Source of the DNA: an uncultured Bacteroides sp.
Lineage (GTDB): Bacteria; Bacteroidota; Bacteroidia; Bacteroidales; Bacteroidaceae
DNA length: 6,961 nucleotides
Direction of reading: 5' to 3'
Assembly (NCBI GenBank): GCA_947071285.1
Contig: CAMTFK010000236.1
Span: 1-6,961 of the forward strand
The position numbers and the translations under genes were made by a program. Positions 5,333 to 6,961 of this stretch are shown here, piece after piece (the first letter of the stretch is position 1; each line of letters starts with the position of its first letter). The notes below the pieces were generated by a model. The model was not told the origin of the DNA, did not search any database, and saw nothing but the letters and a program-made list of their open reading frames with translations.

Positions 5333-6873
5333 CAGTTTTCTCCTCCTACCGTTAATTTACTTACTAAGGCCGACGGCATGCCGCAGGTTACAGGACAAGA
5401 CTGTCCATCCTTGCCACATGTCCACGTACCGTTATCTATCTGGTCATTGCTTGCCACCATAGTGATGTCTGCCAATGCCTTCGGTCCGTTACCGATAATA
5501 TTGATATCTTTGATGGGTTGCGTCAGTTTGCCATCTTCGATAAGATAACCGAACTTCACGAAGAAAGTAAAGTCGCCCGCACCGATTTGTACCTGTCCGT
5601 TGGTGAACTGATAGGCATAGATACCATTCTTTACAGTAGAGATAATATCTTCCTCCTTCATGTTTCCGGCTTCCATATAGGTGGCACGCATACGTGGAAT
5701 AGGCACATTGCGGAAAGTATCGCGGCGACCGTTTCCGGTGGGAGCCACACCGTAATGTTTGGAACTGATGCGGTCGTGCAGATAACTGGTCAGCACGCCT
5801 TCTTTCACGATATAGGTCTTCTGACCTTCCACACCTTCGTCGTCGAAGTTCACAGAACCACGGTTGAAAGGAATGGTACCGTCATCTACCACACTGATGT
5901 GTTCGTTGCATACCTTCTTATTCAGTTGGTCGGCAAAGATAGAAGTATTCTTGCGATTGAAGTCAGCTTCGAAGGCATGTCCTATAGCTTCGTGCAACAA
6001 GATACCCGAACCACCGGCAGCCATCACCACAGGCAGTTCGCCACCCTTAGGCTTAATGGCCTTGAACATGATTGCCGTATGGTCCACCACTTCACGGGCC
6101 AGCACTTCGATAATATCATCCGACAGGAATTCAAACCCTTTGCGGTAAGAACGGGTGGCATAGTTGTTCTCCATACGTCCGTCTTCTTCCATCACGCAGA
6201 AAGCCATATAGGATACCATCGGGCGATAATCATAATACGTAACACCTTCGGAATTGCAGAACAATACATGGGTAGTGTTATCACTCAGACCCGCCTGCAC
6301 TTTACGCACGCGTTTATCCAATGAGAACACTTTATCATTCAGTTTCTGCAAATAAGGCATCTTAGCTTTCAGATTCACTTCTTCCCAGGGAGTCACTACA
6401 GAATAACGGTCTCTTTCAATCGTCTTCTCCTTAAATGCCACCGGTTTGCCGGCTTTACCCGAAGAAGCAATACGGGCAGCAGTACGCGCCGCACGCAGCA
6501 TTTCTTCCAAAGTCACGCCTTCTACATAAGCATAACCACTCTGGTCGCCTGCCAATACACGCACTCCCATACCAAAGTCAATATTCGAACTGCAATTATT
6601 TACCTTGCCGTCCATCAGACTAACGTTGTTATTGAAAGAATGCTCAAAATAGAGGTCAGCATAGTCTCCACCTTTTTCAAGGGCAACGGTCAGCACTTTC
6701 TTCAAGTCAGCCTCCGTCACACCGAAATGGTTCATTGCCGCATCTACGGCAGACTTATTATCCGTTCCTCCCCCCAAAGCTCCCCGCACCGTATCCGGTA
6801 AGGCTAGCGACGGAGCAGCCAGCGAACCTAGTACCGCCAGACTCCCCATCCGTAAGAAATTCCGTCTATCCAT
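5332..6873 (-). CDS. tldD: TldD metalloprotease subunit with Tat-like signal
   Basis: A 513-residue TldD-family zinc metalloprotease, about 30 residues longer than E. coli TldD (481) because of an N-terminal signal sequence. Residues 2-8 (DRRNFLR) resemble the twin-arginine consensus S/T-R-R-x-F-L-K, followed by an uncharged segment (about 9-26) and a possible cleavage site after SLA (22-24). The N-terminal domain covers about 57-230. The zinc site is LLHEAIGHAFEADF (292-305), with H294, E295 and H299. C486 in TWTCGKDGQ lies 27 residues from the C-terminus, the same distance as the third zinc ligand C454 in E. coli TldD. Two further cysteines, C493 and C497, follow. The C-terminus ends in KLTVGG, a family feature. 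It works as a heterodimer with TldE on unfolded peptides. The start is preceded by purine-rich AAAGAATAAGAAG. No good TAnnTTTG box is seen upstream. Export of the mature protein is inference. Confidence 0.94.
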   Translation of the reverse strand: MDRRNFLRMGSLAVLGSLAAPSLALPDTVRGALGGGTDNKSAVDAAMNHFGVTEADLKKVLTVALEKGGDYADLYFEHSFNNNVSLMDGKVNNCSSNIDFGMGVRVLAGDQSGYAYVEGVTLEEMLRAARTAARIASSGKAGKPVAFKEKTIERDRYSVVTPWEEVNLKAKMPYLQKLNDKVFSLDKRVRKVQAGLSDNTTHVLFCNSEGVTYYDYRPMVSYMAFCVMEEDGRMENNYATRSYRKGFEFLSDDIIEVLAREVVDHTAIMFKAIKPKGGELPVVMAAGGSGILLHEAIGHAFEADFNRKNTSIFADQLNKKVCNEHISVVDDGTIPFNRGSVNFDDEGVEGQKTYIVKEGVLTSYLHDRISSKHYGVAPTGNGRRDTFRNVPIPRMRATYMEAGNMKEEDIISTVKNGIYAYQFTNGQVQIGAGDFTFFVKFGYLIEDGKLTQPIKDINIIGNGPKALADITMVASNDQIDNGTWTCGKDGQSCPVTCGMPSALVSKLTVGGEN

Positions 6874-6945
6874 CTTCTTATTCTTTAAGATTGCTAATAT
6901 TTATCTATGTTATACTATTTCTATTTGCTCTTTTTTGAGCGGTTT
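6874..6945 (-). promoter_or_regulatory. tldD leader and upstream region
   Basis: This A/T-rich stretch must contain the tldD ribosome-binding site; the purine-rich AAAGAATAAGAAG on the minus strand abuts the ATG at 6873. No TAnnTTTG -7 box is found on the minus strand here. The closest AT-rich candidate is TATAACATAG (about 6914 to 6905), which does not fit the consensus well. The promoter may be non-canonical, lie in the repeat element, or be beyond the window. Confidence 0.35.
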
Positions 6946-6961
6946 TGAATCAGTTACGAGC
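6946..6961 (+). repeat. Second copy of palindromic element, cut by the window edge
   Basis: TGAATCAGTTACGAGC is identical to 3833-3848, the start of the palindromic element, and in the same orientation. The preceding base differs (T6945 versus A3832), so the match begins at the same point as the element's apparent left boundary. Only the first 16 nt are visible. It lies 72 nt upstream of the tldD start, so the tldD-pmbA operon is bracketed by two direct copies. Confidence 0.7.

Noticed and set aside
5518..6324. 268-codon open frame on the plus strand
   Set aside because: It lies wholly antisense to tldD. The translation is His/Thr/Ile-rich with no family resemblance, while tldD has strong family motifs throughout; it is open because few antisense stops arise in this frame.
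6925..6946. Terminator-like hairpin GCTC-T6-GAGC followed by TTTT on the plus strand
   Set aside because: The stem has four Watson-Crick pairs plus two possible wobbles, and no plus-strand gene precedes it.
3833..6961. Insertion sequence or composite transposon
   Set aside because: No transposase gene lies between or beside the repeats, and no target-site duplication can be identified. Only a non-autonomous repeat can be supported.

Overview
The window looks like chromosomal DNA from a Bacteroides-type gut bacterium (Bacteroidales). The evidence is the protein families present, promoter boxes that match the Bacteroides -7 consensus TAnnTTTG, A/U-rich ribosome-binding regions with no strong Shine-Dalgarno sequence, and an intergenic repeat that I believe is common in Bacteroides genomes. 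That last point is from memory and unchecked. I see no transposase, phage, conjugation, tRNA, rRNA or CRISPR gene.

Left edge (1-281): a gene-free divergent regulatory region. A leftward -7 box sits at 7-14, with an operator-like inverted repeat (22-41) between it and a weak -33 box. A rightward -7 box sits at 151-158. The leader before the first gene can form mutually exclusive hairpins and contains a possible 11-codon leader peptide ORF (212-247).

Plus-strand block (282-3363): lrgA (CidA/LrgA family) and lrgB overlap by 4 nt and encode a two-part inner-membrane system. After 54 nt, which contain a likely internal promoter, come two GNAT-fold acyltransferase genes 38 nt apart. One is a soluble DUF2156 protein related to the C-terminal domain of phosphatidylglycerol lysyltransferases. 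The other is an Eis-like N-acetyltransferase with a C-terminal SCP2-like tail. Their substrates cannot be read from the sequence.

Repeat-rich intergenic region (3364-4012): about 650 nt without a convincing gene. It holds an A/T-rich hairpin, four tandem 22-bp units phased exactly 22 bp apart, a 28-bp-arm palindromic element built of RRGCTAC heptamers, and a rho-independent terminator for the minus-strand operon.

Minus-strand block (6873-4013): tldD then pmbA/tldE, overlapping at TGATG. They encode a TldD/TldE heterodimeric metalloprotease. TldD has the HExxxH site, and a Cys matching the third zinc ligand. It also carries a twin-arginine-like signal sequence that its partner lacks, which raises the possibility that the complex works outside the cytoplasm. 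The right edge carries the first 16 nt of another copy of the palindromic element in the same orientation, so the tld operon appears to be bracketed by copies of it.

All six main genes look intact, with no frameshifts. The most unusual material is in the non-coding DNA and in the predicted export and extra cysteines of TldD.
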